A stretch of DNA of 64,000 nt from Bacteroidota bacterium (GTDB taxonomy: Bacteria > Bacteroidota > Bacteroidia > Flavobacteriales > Weeksellaceae), in NCBI GenBank assembly GCA_018902795.1, contig JAHIQD010000019.1, positions 124,001-188,000 of the forward strand, written 5' to 3'. Under the pieces are notes generated by a model. It made no database searches. It was not told the DNA's origin and saw only the letters and a list, made by a program, of their open reading frames with translations. The translations under genes were made by a program, and so were the position numbers. Numbering within the stretch: position 1 is the stretch's first letter; each line of letters opens with the position of its first letter. This document shows positions 26,615 to 35,327 of the stretch, in pieces.

Positions 26615-28159
26615 ATGAATTTAGATCAAATCATCCAACCGTTCATCAGTCAGTTTCCCGGCGATTTCTCCGGAAACACCATGCAGCGCCAAACTCCGAA
26701 AGTTATGTTTGCAACTGTTGCGGTTGCTGAATTTAAAAATCCGGAACTGATTATTTTCAATGAAAAACTTTCAGAAGAAATTGGCCTTGGAAAAATTGAA
26801 AACGAAAGTGATTTACAGTTTCTGAACGCCTCTTCTGTCCCGGAACATTTAAAAACTTACGCCACCGCGTATGCAGGACATCAGTTCGGGAACTGGGCCG
26901 GGCAGCTTGGTGATGGCCGCGCAATTTATGCCGGTGAAATCAAAAACAATCAAGGAAAACACACCGAACTTCAGTGGAAAGGAGCCGGTGCAACGCCCTA
27001 CTCCCGCCATGCAGACGGAAGAGCCGTGCTCCGTTCATCTGTTCGCGAATATCTGATGAGTGAAGCGATGTTTCATTTAGGAATCCCGACTACCAGAGCA
27101 CTTTCGCTCTCATTTACCGGAGAAAATGTGATGAGAGATATGATGTACGACGGAAATCCGGAATATGAAAAAGGCGCGGTAATAGTAAGAACAGCTGAAA
27201 GTTTTCTGCGTTTTGGGCATTTTGAATTGATATCCGCTCAGAAAGAAACCGATACTTTAAAAAAACTTGCCGATTTTGCCATCGGAAATTATTTCCCTGA
27301 AATCAACGCAGAAAGCCCGTATAAATATGCACAGTTTTTTGAAAAAATTGCTGAAAGAACCGCCGAAATGATTGTTGAATGGTACCGTGTCGGTTTTGTA
27401 CATGGCGTGATGAATACCGATAACATGTCTGTTTTAGGCCTTACCATTGATTATGGACCGTTTTCCTTTTTAGATGAATACAGCCTTAGTTTCACCCCAA
27501 ATACAACAGATTTGCCCGGCCGTCGCTATGCGTTCGGAAATCAGGCTAAAATGGCGCAGTGGAATCTTTGGCAACTCGCCAACTCTTTATTTCCATTAAT
27601 TAAAGATGAAAAGATTCTCGAAAAAACACTCAACGCGTTTACCACCAATTTCTGGCGAAAACATGATGAAATGATGGCTAAAAAATTCGGTTTCAACGAA
27701 GTTATGGAAGGTGATGATGCGTTTTTCACCGACGTGCAGCAAATGATGGAAGATTTAAATATAGATTATACGCTGTTCTTTAATCAACTCGAAAAACTGG
27801 AAGAAACCACTGATTTAAAAACCCATTTCAAAGAGATTTTCTATACTCCTGTTTTAGATGATCAGTCAATAATTTTCGAGAATTTTATTAAAACTTACGT
27901 GATACGTTTAGAGAAAAACACTGTTTCCAAAGCAGAATCTTTAAGCTTAATGCGGGAAAACAATCCGAAATTTATCCTCAGAAATTTTCTTCTTTTTGAA
28001 TGCATCAAAGAACTGAACGAAGGGAAAAAAGACCTGCTCAACAAACTGCTTTCCGCGCTGGAAAATCCTTACGAAGAACTGTATCCTGAGTTTTCTAAAA
28101 AGCGGCCACCGCTCTACGATGGACAAACCGGAAGCTCTACCCTTTCCTGCAGTTCGTAA
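26615..28159 (+). CDS. selO: SelO/YdiU protein adenylyltransferase
   Basis: A pseudokinase-fold enzyme that transfers AMP from ATP to Ser, Thr or Tyr of target proteins and is linked to oxidative-stress responses. Visible family features are TAYAGHQFGNWAGQLGDGRA, ELQWKGAGATPYSRHADGRAVLRSS and HGVMNTDNMSVLGLTIDYGPF, which contains the catalytic Asn and Asp metal ligands. The protein ends in SCSS; the Cys stands at the third-from-last position, where the human enzyme has selenocysteine. Length (514) is normal. It lies alone after the pbp1A terminator. Confidence 0.93.
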   Translation: MNLDQIIQPFISQFPGDFSGNTMQRQTPKVMFATVAVAEFKNPELIIFNEKLSEEIGLGKIENESDLQFLNASSVPEHLKTYATAYAGHQFGNWAGQLGDGRAIYAGEIKNNQGKHTELQWKGAGATPYSRHADGRAVLRSSVREYLMSEAMFHLGIPTTRALSLSFTGENVMRDMMYDGNPEYEKGAVIVRTAESFLRFGHFELISAQKETDTLKKLADFAIGNYFPEINAESPYKYAQFFEKIAERTAEMIVEWYRVGFVHGVMNTDNMSVLGLTIDYGPFSFLDEYSLSFTPNTTDLPGRRYAFGNQAKMAQWNLWQLANSLFPLIKDEKILEKTLNAFTTNFWRKHDEMMAKKFGFNEVMEGDDAFFTDVQQMMEDLNIDYTLFFNQLEKLEETTDLKTHFKEIFYTPVLDDQSIIFENFIKTYVIRLEKNTVSKAESLSLMRENNPKFILRNFLLFECIKELNEGKKDLLNKLLSALENPYEELYPEFSKKRPPLYDGQTGSSTLSCSS

Positions 28160-28171
28160 TTTTTCTTATTT

Positions 28172-29464
28172 TTGACGAAATTTTTAACCTTGGTTTATAA
28201 ACAAAAATTTACTGATTTTCTAAAAACAGTTTTCCCATCCACGAAATTTGAGCTTTTACTCTTCATCATTTTCATTAGTGTTTATGGTATTTTGGGAAGT
28301 TTCATCGCGCTGAATTACCGCATTATTTTTGATGACAGAATTCCCTGGGATGCATATTTCAGTTTTGATAACCGTGCGATTGTAATGACCGGCGGCGGCT
28401 TTGAAAGACATCCGCTTGCCAATTATTACTTTGACTGGATCCGGGAGTTTGCTTATCTTTTTTCAGACGGGAAAAAAGACGAAACTTTTCGGCTTGTTTT
28501 GGCGTGGTGCAGCAACTTTGCGGTCAGTTTAAGTTTAGTTCAGATTTATAAATATTTAAAAAACATCACCGTTTTACCGAAGAAAATTTCTTTGCTGATT
28601 CTAGCGTTTTTTGCTTTATTCACGACTAATATTTTACTTTCTTTCACACCGGAAACTTATACTTACACCCTGTTTTTACTGGTTTTATTTAATTATTATG
28701 CTGCTTTAAAATTAAAGAAGGAAGAAAAAATTCCGGCTCCTGCGCTTATTTTGGCAGGAGTTTCTGTGGGCGGATTAACGGTGACGAATATTGTAAAAGT
28801 TTATATTCCTTTACTTTTTGAGAAAAACATTTTTACCAACTGGAAAAAATTTGGGAATGGTGTTTTGCGGGTTTTAGCTTCTATTGCTGTATTCGTTCTG
28901 CTGTTTCTCTATCGTTTGGATTTCAAATTTCTGAATTTCCTCAACAAATCAGAGGAACAGTACGAAAAGTTTTCTACCCCGAAAGTTACGCCTCTTTGGG
29001 ATATGATTGTCTCCTGGTTTTTTGGCGGAAACATGTTGTTTTCGGGTTTCGAAATCCGCGATTATCACAACAAGAAAAGTTTCTACTACAAAGCACTGTT
29101 TATGGAAGTTTATGATTCCTGGATTCCGTATTTATTTGTAGCAGCCGTGCTTATCCTGGTGTTCTGGAGTTATATTAAAAACTTCAGAAATAAATTTGTG
29201 CAGATTTTAATGATTTCATTTCTGGTGGATATCCTTATTCACTGTGTTTTAAAATTCGGGCTGCACACATCTTATATTTACGGCGGACACTTTATTTTTG
29301 TGGTGCCGTTGCTCATTGGATGGCTTTTTTATGCTTATAAAAATTCTCCAAAGACCCTTTCATTTCTTTATGTTTCAGTCTGGATTTTATTCGTGTATCT
29401 GGCGCTGAACAACCTTTTCAGGATGCAAGAATTTTTTATCTTTCTTAATGAATATTATCAATAA
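28172..29464 (+). CDS. Polytopic membrane protein (DUF6080-like, GT-C-type topology)
   Basis: A 430-residue protein with about ten hydrophobic helices. A first extracytoplasmic loop reads DDRIPWDAYFSFDNRAIV, and the acidic residues after the first helix resemble those of GT-C membrane glycosyltransferases such as mannosyltransferases. I think this is the DUF6080 family, but that is from memory of the pattern. The start is uncertain: TTG at 28172 or TTG at 28190, with no ATG near. It could transfer sugars from a polyprenyl carrier to a periplasmic target; that is inference only. Confidence 0.7.
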   Translation: MTKFLTLVYKQKFTDFLKTVFPSTKFELLLFIIFISVYGILGSFIALNYRIIFDDRIPWDAYFSFDNRAIVMTGGGFERHPLANYYFDWIREFAYLFSDGKKDETFRLVLAWCSNFAVSLSLVQIYKYLKNITVLPKKISLLILAFFALFTTNILLSFTPETYTYTLFLLVLFNYYAALKLKKEEKIPAPALILAGVSVGGLTVTNIVKVYIPLLFEKNIFTNWKKFGNGVLRVLASIAVFVLLFLYRLDFKFLNFLNKSEEQYEKFSTPKVTPLWDMIVSWFFGGNMLFSGFEIRDYHNKKSFYYKALFMEVYDSWIPYLFVAAVLILVFWSYIKNFRNKFVQILMISFLVDILIHCVLKFGLHTSYIYGGHFIFVVPLLIGWLFYAYKNSPKTLSFLYVSVWILFVYLALNNLFRMQEFFIFLNEYYQ

Positions 29465-29466
29465 AA

Positions 29467-29494
29467 AAAAGGCAACTCACAGCGGGTTGCCTTT
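29467..29494. terminator. Bidirectional terminator between convergent genes
   Basis: A stem AAAGGCAAC / GTTGCCTTT with a 9-base loop lies between the membrane protein gene and sodC, with A and T runs on either side. Confidence 0.8.
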
Positions 29495-29513
29495 CTTATG
29501 AAGATTAGAATTG

Positions 29514-30017
29514 CTATTTAATTTCTACACAACCTACTCTACCACCGGCATTTCCAGTTGGCTGTGTATGGAAATCATCAACTCCTGCATGAATAATTAA
29601 TCCTTTCCCTAAGATATTTTTAGATTCATCAGTACATCCGATGCACCATTTATCGGTTTTGAAAACCAATCTTGCGGTTCCGTCTTTATCGGCATTAATG
29701 TTTCCGATGTCTCCCATGTGAAAATGTTCGGCTCCCCATTTTCCGTGATCGTTATGAGACGGGTTCCAGTGTCCGCCTGTAGAAGTTCCGTCAGCTGCTG
29801 AGCAGTCGGATTTTTCATGCAAATGTACCGCGTGAAGTCCGGGTGTTAATTTGTAAACATTCAAATCCAGTGTCACATTTTTACCGGTTTGGGTAAATTT
29901 CGCGGTTCCCTGCGTATCAGTTCCGCTTTTGGAGTTTACAATGTAGCTTTTTGTTGTGGAGCAAGATACAGCGAAAACGGCACTGCAAACGAGCATAGAA
30001 AGTTTAGAGATTTTCAT
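29514..30017 (-). CDS. sodC: Cu-Zn superoxide dismutase lipoprotein
   Basis: Dismutates superoxide in the periplasm or at the outer membrane. The 167-residue protein has a lipoprotein signal (KLSMLVCSAVFAVSC) and the metal-site residues HLHEKSDC, GGHWNPSHNDHGKW, the HFHMGDIGNI zinc region and the C-terminal HAGVDDFHTQPTGNAGGRVGC. The Cys pair of the family disulfide (SDC and VGC) is present; two extra Cys (WCIGC) lie in between. It is a single gene between convergent and divergent neighbours. Confidence 0.95.
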   Translation of the reverse strand: MKISKLSMLVCSAVFAVSCSTTKSYIVNSKSGTDTQGTAKFTQTGKNVTLDLNVYKLTPGLHAVHLHEKSDCSAADGTSTGGHWNPSHNDHGKWGAEHFHMGDIGNINADKDGTARLVFKTDKWCIGCTDESKNILGKGLIIHAGVDDFHTQPTGNAGGRVGCVEIK

Positions 30018-30143
30018 AATGATTTAAGTATTTAATGATTGTATAAAGTTAAGAATAATTTCAGGGTTATTTGAGTTTTGACAGTTCAGCGGTGATTTCG
30101 CGCCATTCGGTTAAAAATATTTTCAGCAAAACCCATTCCGCAA

Positions 30144-30151
30144 TATCTTTG
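30144..30151 (+). promoter_or_regulatory. Candidate -7 element of the TonB-dependent receptor gene
   Basis: TATCTTTG matches TAnnTTTG 18 bases before the preferred ATG at 30170. No convincing -33 TTG at the right distance is seen. Confidence 0.4.
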
Positions 30152-30169
30152 CTTCATAAAATTACAACC

Positions 30170-32389
30170 ATGCCAACACTTATCCTCTCGAAAACATTAA
30201 CGCTCCTTCTCCTCTTAATTGGATTTTTTCTGAATGCTCAAATCACGGTTTCGGGAAAAGTAAATTTCAAAAATAAAGGAGTGAAAGACATTTCCGTTAC
30301 GCTGAAAGATTCGTATGACGGTTCCACAACTGATGAAAACGGGAATTACTCCTTTCAAACTTCGGAAAAAGGAAAACAGATTCTTGTATTTTCGAATCCT
30401 AAATTTGTAGAAGTTGAAAAAGCAATTACTATTGAAAATGAACCGATTATTATAAACTCTGATTTAAAGGAACAAATCTCAGAAATCGATGCGGTCGTAA
30501 TTTCAGCAGGCTCCATTGAAGCCAGCGACAGAAAAAGAGCCACCGCGCTTTTGACCACAATTGACATTTATACCACGGCCGGAGCAAACGGACAGGTTTC
30601 ATCGGCTTTGGAAACGCTTCCCGGTGTTCAGAAAATCGGCGAAACTGAAGGTTTGTTTGTCCGTGGAGGCACCGGGGCTGAAACCAAATTTTTCATGGAT
30701 GGAAATCTCGTGAATAATTTTTTCGGCAATTCCGTTCCAGGGATCAAAGCGATGGACCGGCTGAACACTTCTCTTTTTAAAGGAAATATTTTTTCGAGCG
30801 GCGGATATTCTGCAATGTACGGGCAGGCTTTATCATCTGTGTTGGTGTTGGAAAGCATTGATTTTCCTGAAAAAAACTCCGTAGATATCGGCATTTCACC
30901 GATATTTCTGAGCGGCGGTTTCCAGAATGTGAATCAGGAAAAAACGAAATCTTTTGGAATTTCTGCGGCTTACAGCAACCTTGTGCTGATGACAAAACTG
31001 CTCACCTTCAATAATAATTTTACAAAAGCACCGGAAGGTTTCGGGACTAATTTCAACTTCAGAATTAAAAATAAAAGTGGCGGAATTCTTAAATATTACG
31101 GAAGTTTCGATACCAACAGAATTGGTCTTCAGGCGGAAAGTCTGGAACCTAATACGGATTTCGACAATACTTCTCTGAAAGGGAAAAATACGTTTCACAA
31201 TCTTTCATTCAGACAGAAATTCGGGAAATATATTTTGAATTTGGGAAGTTCTTATACTTTTAACAATAATAATATTGATGTTAGCAATACTTTTAAAGAC
31301 GTAGAAACCAATCCCAATAATATCGACATCACAGGAAATTATTTCAACGCGAAAGGAACTATAGAAAGGAAAATCAATAAAATTTCTGCTGTCAGAGGTG
31401 GTGTGGAATTCAACCAAACGCATGAAAATACTGCGGTTGCGCTTTCGCCGGTTCCGTTCAAATTCAACGACGGTATCACTTCAGTTTTTGCAGAAACCGA
31501 TTTGGGATTCAGCAATAATTTTTCGGCAAAATTAGGTTTAAGGTCTGAATATTCTTCAGCTGTTGATGAATGGAATTTGGCTCCAAGACTCGCTTTTGCT
31601 TACCGCCTTTCTAAAAACTGGACAACTTCTCTCGCTTACGGAATTTTCTACCAAAACCCTGAAAACAAGTTTTTTGGTACTCATGATTTGAATTATCAGA
31701 AATCGGAACATTATATTTTGCAGGTGCAGAAATCGGAGGAAGGCAGAAGTCTGCGTTTGGAAGCTTTCTATAAAAACTACGCAGATTTAATCAAAACCCG
31801 CGTCGAAGATTACAGACCGGTAGCTTTTAACAACAACGGAGACGGTTTTGCGAAAGGAATTGAACTGTTCTGGAGAGATAAAAAATCAATCAAAAATATT
31901 GATTACTGGGTGTCGTACTCCTTTCTGGATTCCAAAAGAAATTTTCAAAATTATGACCAAAGCCTGTTCCCGAATTTTGCGGCGAAGCATACGCTTTCTG
32001 TAGTGGCAAAAAAATTTGTCACCGACTGGAAAACAGGTTTTAATCTTTCCTATAATTATGCTTCAGGAAGACCTTACTACAATTTCATGACGGACAGCAA
32101 CGGAAATTATTTCCTGAATAATCAGGGAAAAGCGAAAGATTATAATGCCTTGAACTTCAGTCTGAATTATCTGCCAAGTTTGGGTAAAAAGGATGCAAAA
32201 TCGTTTACCGTATTAGTTTTATCCGTCAATAATGTTTTAGGACAGAAAAATATTTACGGCTATAATTTTTCAAATGACGGGTTAAGAAGCAAAGCGATTC
32301 TGCCTTCTGCAAACACTTTTGTATTCATCGGTGCGTTCATCAGTTTCGGGATCGACAGAACGGAAGATGCGATCAATAATAATCTGTAA
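30170..32389 (+). CDS. TonB-dependent outer membrane receptor
   Basis: After the signal peptide (MPTLILSKTLTLLLLLIGFFLNAQ) comes a carboxypeptidase-regulatory-like domain (about 25-110), then a plug (TLPGVQKIGETEGLFVRGG, residues ~165-270) and a 22-strand barrel to the end. A TTG at 30071 would extend the frame by 33 residues of improbable sequence, so the ATG at 30170 is used. No SusD-like lipoprotein follows, so this is a non-Sus receptor, perhaps for a metal chelate or vitamin. The substrate is unknown. A small secreted protein gene follows 110 bases downstream. Confidence 0.92.
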   Translation: MPTLILSKTLTLLLLLIGFFLNAQITVSGKVNFKNKGVKDISVTLKDSYDGSTTDENGNYSFQTSEKGKQILVFSNPKFVEVEKAITIENEPIIINSDLKEQISEIDAVVISAGSIEASDRKRATALLTTIDIYTTAGANGQVSSALETLPGVQKIGETEGLFVRGGTGAETKFFMDGNLVNNFFGNSVPGIKAMDRLNTSLFKGNIFSSGGYSAMYGQALSSVLVLESIDFPEKNSVDIGISPIFLSGGFQNVNQEKTKSFGISAAYSNLVLMTKLLTFNNNFTKAPEGFGTNFNFRIKNKSGGILKYYGSFDTNRIGLQAESLEPNTDFDNTSLKGKNTFHNLSFRQKFGKYILNLGSSYTFNNNNIDVSNTFKDVETNPNNIDITGNYFNAKGTIERKINKISAVRGGVEFNQTHENTAVALSPVPFKFNDGITSVFAETDLGFSNNFSAKLGLRSEYSSAVDEWNLAPRLAFAYRLSKNWTTSLAYGIFYQNPENKFFGTHDLNYQKSEHYILQVQKSEEGRSLRLEAFYKNYADLIKTRVEDYRPVAFNNNGDGFAKGIELFWRDKKSIKNIDYWVSYSFLDSKRNFQNYDQSLFPNFAAKHTLSVVAKKFVTDWKTGFNLSYNYASGRPYYNFMTDSNGNYFLNNQGKAKDYNALNFSLNYLPSLGKKDAKSFTVLVLSVNNVLGQKNIYGYNFSNDGLRSKAILPSANTFVFIGAFISFGIDRTEDAINNNL

Positions 32390-32453
32390 TACCCTTCAGA
32401 AAACAAAATCAACCTTTCAGAAAAAAAATATTTAAAGAAGAAAAATTATAAGA

Positions 32454-32461
32454 TACCTTTG
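32454..32461 (+). promoter_or_regulatory. Candidate -7 element of the 32500 gene
   Basis: TACCTTTG matches TAnnTTTG 38 bases before the ATG, indicating that this gene can be expressed separately from the receptor gene. No good -33 element is visible. Confidence 0.35.
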
Positions 32462-32499
32462 ACTTACTAAAAAAGAAATAACCAACAAATTAAAATACA

Positions 32500-33141
32500 A
32501 TGAAAAATTTATTACTTGGAATGTGTCTGTTGATCTGCGTCAACGCATTTTCACAAACCGCCTACGAAAAGGCAATGACCGAAAAAATCGCGCAGGTGGA
32601 ACAGCACAAAACCCCTGACGAATTCACTGCTTTGGCAAATGATTTCAAAAGAATTGGGGACAAAGAAAAAACCCAGTGGCTTCCTTATTATTATGCTGCT
32701 TTTTCTACGATTCAAAAAGGAAGATTGGCGATGCGCGAAGGGAAAGTTGCCGATCTGGATCCCATTGCAGACGAAGCGCAAAAATCTCTGGATCTTGCAA
32801 TAGCGTTAAACAAAGACAATGCAGAAAATCTGGTTCTTCAGAAAATGATTCACGGTTTGAAAATGATGGTGAATCCTCAGCAAAGATTTATGAGCGAAGG
32901 AATGCTGGCTGCAGACGCCTTATCAAAAGCAGAAAAAATTGATGCGGAAAACCCAAGAATTACTTTGATGAAAGCGGAGGATATCTATTTCACGCCGGAA
33001 CAGTTTGGCGGAAGCAAAACCAAAGGTCTGGAACTTTTTCAGAAAGCGCTGGATCAGTTTAAAGTCTACAAAACCAAATCTGCATTTGATCCGAACTGGG
33101 GAAAAGGAGAAGCCGAATATTTCCTGGCGAGTAAGCCTTAA
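32500..33141 (+). CDS. Secreted TPR-like helical protein
   Basis: A 213-residue protein with signal peptide MKNLLLGMCLLICVNAFSQ. The mature chain is helical with weak tetratricopeptide-like periodicity (DEAQKSLDLAIALNKDNAEN, LFQKALDQFKVYKTKSAFDP). No catalytic residues are apparent. The position after a TonB-dependent receptor may mean functional association, but a separate -7 box lies in between. Periplasmic scaffold or binding protein is the best description. Confidence 0.8.
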   Translation: MKNLLLGMCLLICVNAFSQTAYEKAMTEKIAQVEQHKTPDEFTALANDFKRIGDKEKTQWLPYYYAAFSTIQKGRLAMREGKVADLDPIADEAQKSLDLAIALNKDNAENLVLQKMIHGLKMMVNPQQRFMSEGMLAADALSKAEKIDAENPRITLMKAEDIYFTPEQFGGSKTKGLELFQKALDQFKVYKTKSAFDPNWGKGEAEYFLASKP

Positions 33142-33159
33142 GTTCACCATCTAAAAGAA

Positions 33160-33190
33160 AAATCTCCTGAATTTTCGAGAGATTTTTTTT
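33160..33190. terminator. Terminator between convergent genes at 33.16 kb
   Basis: A stem AAATCTC / GAGATTT is followed by a long T run on the plus strand. It separates the TPR-like gene from the minus-strand barrel gene. Confidence 0.75.
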
Positions 33191-33193
33191 TGA

Positions 33194-33733
33194 TTAAAGT
33201 CCAAAGACAATTCCGACACTTGGAATAAAACCACTGCCGAAAACCGATTTGTCTTTCTTGTACAAAACATTGTACATTCCCCCAATCTGCATATACGTCC
33301 TTTCTCCCAGCTTCTGCATATAACCTCCACCCAGATAAAGCGCCGATTCATTTCCTGAATATTTCAGGTTATCTATTTTGTTTCTCTGATCGATAAAATA
33401 TTCCTGGAACATCCCGCTCAGAAAGAAATTACGGGAAAAATAGTAATTGGCGAAAGGTCCCACTCCTATCATTGTCGAAGAATAATACTGTGAATTTGAC
33501 CACGTTAAGCTTCCTGCCAAACCTGTTTCTAAATTCTCAGTGACTTTGTAACCCACTCTGGGGGAAATATAGAGGGAAGTTCCGCTTCCGCCGCTTCCAA
33601 AACTTCCTCCTAAACCTGCGTAGCCACCGAATGTCCATTTCGAGTCAGCATTTGCTGTTTGGGCAGAAGTTCCGATCTGAGCCTGTAAACCAAATCCTAA
33701 TATCAGGAAAAAACCGAATATTATTTTTTTCAT
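33194..33733 (-). CDS. Outer membrane beta-barrel protein
   Basis: A 179-residue protein with signal MKKIIFGFFLILGFGLQAQ, a Gly/Ser-rich first strand pair (TFGGYAGLGGSFGSGGSGTSLYISPRVGY) and alternating Tyr/Phe strands typical of eight-stranded OmpA/OmpX-type barrels. There is no periplasmic OmpA domain. Such proteins may be porin-like or adhesins; no specific role can be given. Confidence 0.85.
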   Translation of the reverse strand: MKKIIFGFFLILGFGLQAQIGTSAQTANADSKWTFGGYAGLGGSFGSGGSGTSLYISPRVGYKVTENLETGLAGSLTWSNSQYYSSTMIGVGPFANYYFSRNFFLSGMFQEYFIDQRNKIDNLKYSGNESALYLGGGYMQKLGERTYMQIGGMYNVLYKKDKSVFGSGFIPSVGIVFGL

Positions 33734-33851
33734 TGTATTTCAATTTATTGGATGTTCAAATTTATATTAAAATTTTGTACCAAATGACCGTCATTTATAT
33801 TTTCAATATTGAGGGTTCCGGGAAATCCAAAAGAAGCTGGAGTCTGAATTT

Positions 33852-33936
33852 TAGCCCCGATTGTAACGGAAATCCTTTTTGGCGGCGGCTTCGCCGCCGC
33901 CAAAAAGATTGCAGTGGAAAGCGGGATGAGTCTCCG
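33852..33936. repeat. Copy (B) of the dispersed intergenic repeat with a GC hairpin
   Basis: It begins TAGCCCCGATTGTAACGGAAA and runs to AAAGCGGGATGAGTCTCC. The core (33875-33907) is a perfect 15-bp stem, CTTTTTGGCGGCGGC with its complement, and a TTC loop. The ends align with the inverted copy at 53636-53712 (TAGCCCCGGTTGAAGCGG and GCGGAAAACGGGA on the reverse strand). It sits in the gap between divergent genes. Confidence 0.7.
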
Positions 33937-33984
33937 AAAGTAGTTCCGGCCTCGGCGCTCCTGAATATTCTGCGATTAATATCG

Positions 33985-33992
33985 TAAATTTG
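33985..33992 (+). promoter_or_regulatory. Candidate -7 element of mnmA
   Basis: TAAATTTG matches TAnnTTTG 41 bases before the mnmA ATG, just beyond the repeat copy. No clear -33 element. Confidence 0.4.
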
Positions 33993-34032
33993 CAGCCGTA
34001 AAACTTTCCCTTAACGAAAGCGTAACAATAAT

Positions 34033-35220
34033 ATGAAAATAGTTGTAGGTTTATCCGGTGGTGTAGATTCGAGTGTAGCAGCATATCTGCTGCAAAAACA
34101 AGGGCATGATGTGGTGGCGCTTTTTATGCGGAACTGGAACGATGCTTCCGTAACTTTGGAAGATGAATGTCCATGGATTGAAGACAGCAATGATGCTTTG
34201 ATGGTTGCCCAAAAGCTCGGAATCCCTTATCAGGTGATTGATATGAGCGAACTTTATAAGGAAAAAATTGTTGATTATATGTTCGCGGAATATGAAAAAG
34301 GAAGAACGCCGAATCCGGATGTTTTGTGTAACCGCGAAGTGAAGTTTGACGTCTTCATGAAAACAGCTTTATCGCTTGGCGCTGAGAAAGTTGCTACCGG
34401 ACATTATGCACGCGTTGACTCTACTTTTGATGAAAATGGAAAGGAAATATTTCATCTTCTTGCCGGGAAAGACAATAATAAAGACCAAAGTTATTTTTTA
34501 TGCCAACTGAATCAGGATCAGCTTTCTAAATCCTTATTTCCGATTGGTGAACTGACGAAACCTGAAGTTAGGGAAATTGCAAAAGAAATCGGTTTGGTGA
34601 CAGCGGATAAAAAAGATTCACAAGGTTTATGTTTCATCGGAAAAGTAAGTTTGCCAACATTTCTGCAGCAACAGCTAAAACCAAAAGAAGGTGAAATTGT
34701 TGAAATTTTTAACGATTTCGCTGAATTTCATACAGAAAAACCTCAATTCTCATCAAAACTGGAAGAACTGCAATTTCTTTCCAAAAAAATTAAATACCAA
34801 AAATCCGACGGAAAAGTCATCGGAAAACATCAGGGCGCGCATTATTTCACAATTGGCCAAAGTAAAGGTTTGGGAATCGGCGGACACAAAGAATCCTGTT
34901 TTATTATTTCCCGCGATATGGAAACCAACACCATTTTTGTGGGTGAAGGAAAAAATTTCCCCGGGCTTTACCAAACTGCTTTAAAAATAGAACCTTCTGA
35001 AATTCATTGGGTTCGCGAAGATCTGCGTTTGAAAAACGGTGAATCGATGCACGTAAAAGCAAGAATCCGTTACCGCCAAACCCTGGAAGACGCTACTTTA
35101 TATCAGTTCGAAGAAGGTCTTTATATTGAGTTCGCGAATCCACAATCCGCAGTTGCTGAAGGGCAGTTTGCAGCGTGGTATCTGGAAGATGAACTGATTG
35201 GAAGCGGTGTGATTTCTTAA
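34033..35220 (+). CDS. mnmA: tRNA 2-thiouridine(34) synthase MnmA
   Basis: Thiolates U34 in the wobble position of tRNA for Lys, Glu and Gln. The 395-residue protein has the PP-loop SGGVDSS (residues 9-15), the catalytic C99 (PDVLCNREVKF) and C200 (SQGLCFIGKV), which form the transient disulfide. The C-terminal barrel domains are complete. MnmG, which modifies the same wobble base at C5, is 20 kb away. The gene ends at an unusual 38-bp palindrome. Confidence 0.96.
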   Translation: MKIVVGLSGGVDSSVAAYLLQKQGHDVVALFMRNWNDASVTLEDECPWIEDSNDALMVAQKLGIPYQVIDMSELYKEKIVDYMFAEYEKGRTPNPDVLCNREVKFDVFMKTALSLGAEKVATGHYARVDSTFDENGKEIFHLLAGKDNNKDQSYFLCQLNQDQLSKSLFPIGELTKPEVREIAKEIGLVTADKKDSQGLCFIGKVSLPTFLQQQLKPKEGEIVEIFNDFAEFHTEKPQFSSKLEELQFLSKKIKYQKSDGKVIGKHQGAHYFTIGQSKGLGIGGHKESCFIISRDMETNTIFVGEGKNFPGLYQTALKIEPSEIHWVREDLRLKNGESMHVKARIRYRQTLEDATLYQFEEGLYIEFANPQSAVAEGQFAAWYLEDELIGSGVIS

Positions 35221-35250
35221 ATAAAATTTTCCTTATTTACAATTTATTGC

Positions 35251-35289
35251 AAAAACCTTAAATTAAAAATTTTTAATTTAAGGTTTTTT
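35251..35289. terminator. 38-bp perfect palindrome, terminator of mnmA
   Basis: Positions 35251-35269 (AAAAACCTTAAATTAAAAA) and 35270-35288 are exact complements with no loop bases. It can act as a terminator for mnmA. The same AAACCTTAAAT stem recurs downstream of the following fic gene, and TTTTTAATTTAA recurs at 35311-35322 just before the fic start. Confidence 0.75.
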
Positions 35290-35327
35290 GTATTTTTGTT
35301 AAATAAATAATTTTTAATTTAAAGAAA

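Noticed and set aside
32676..32942. Plus-strand frame inside the TPR-like gene
   Set aside because: Out of frame with a gene that has a clear signal peptide and normal codon use; Ser/Arg-rich shadow translation.
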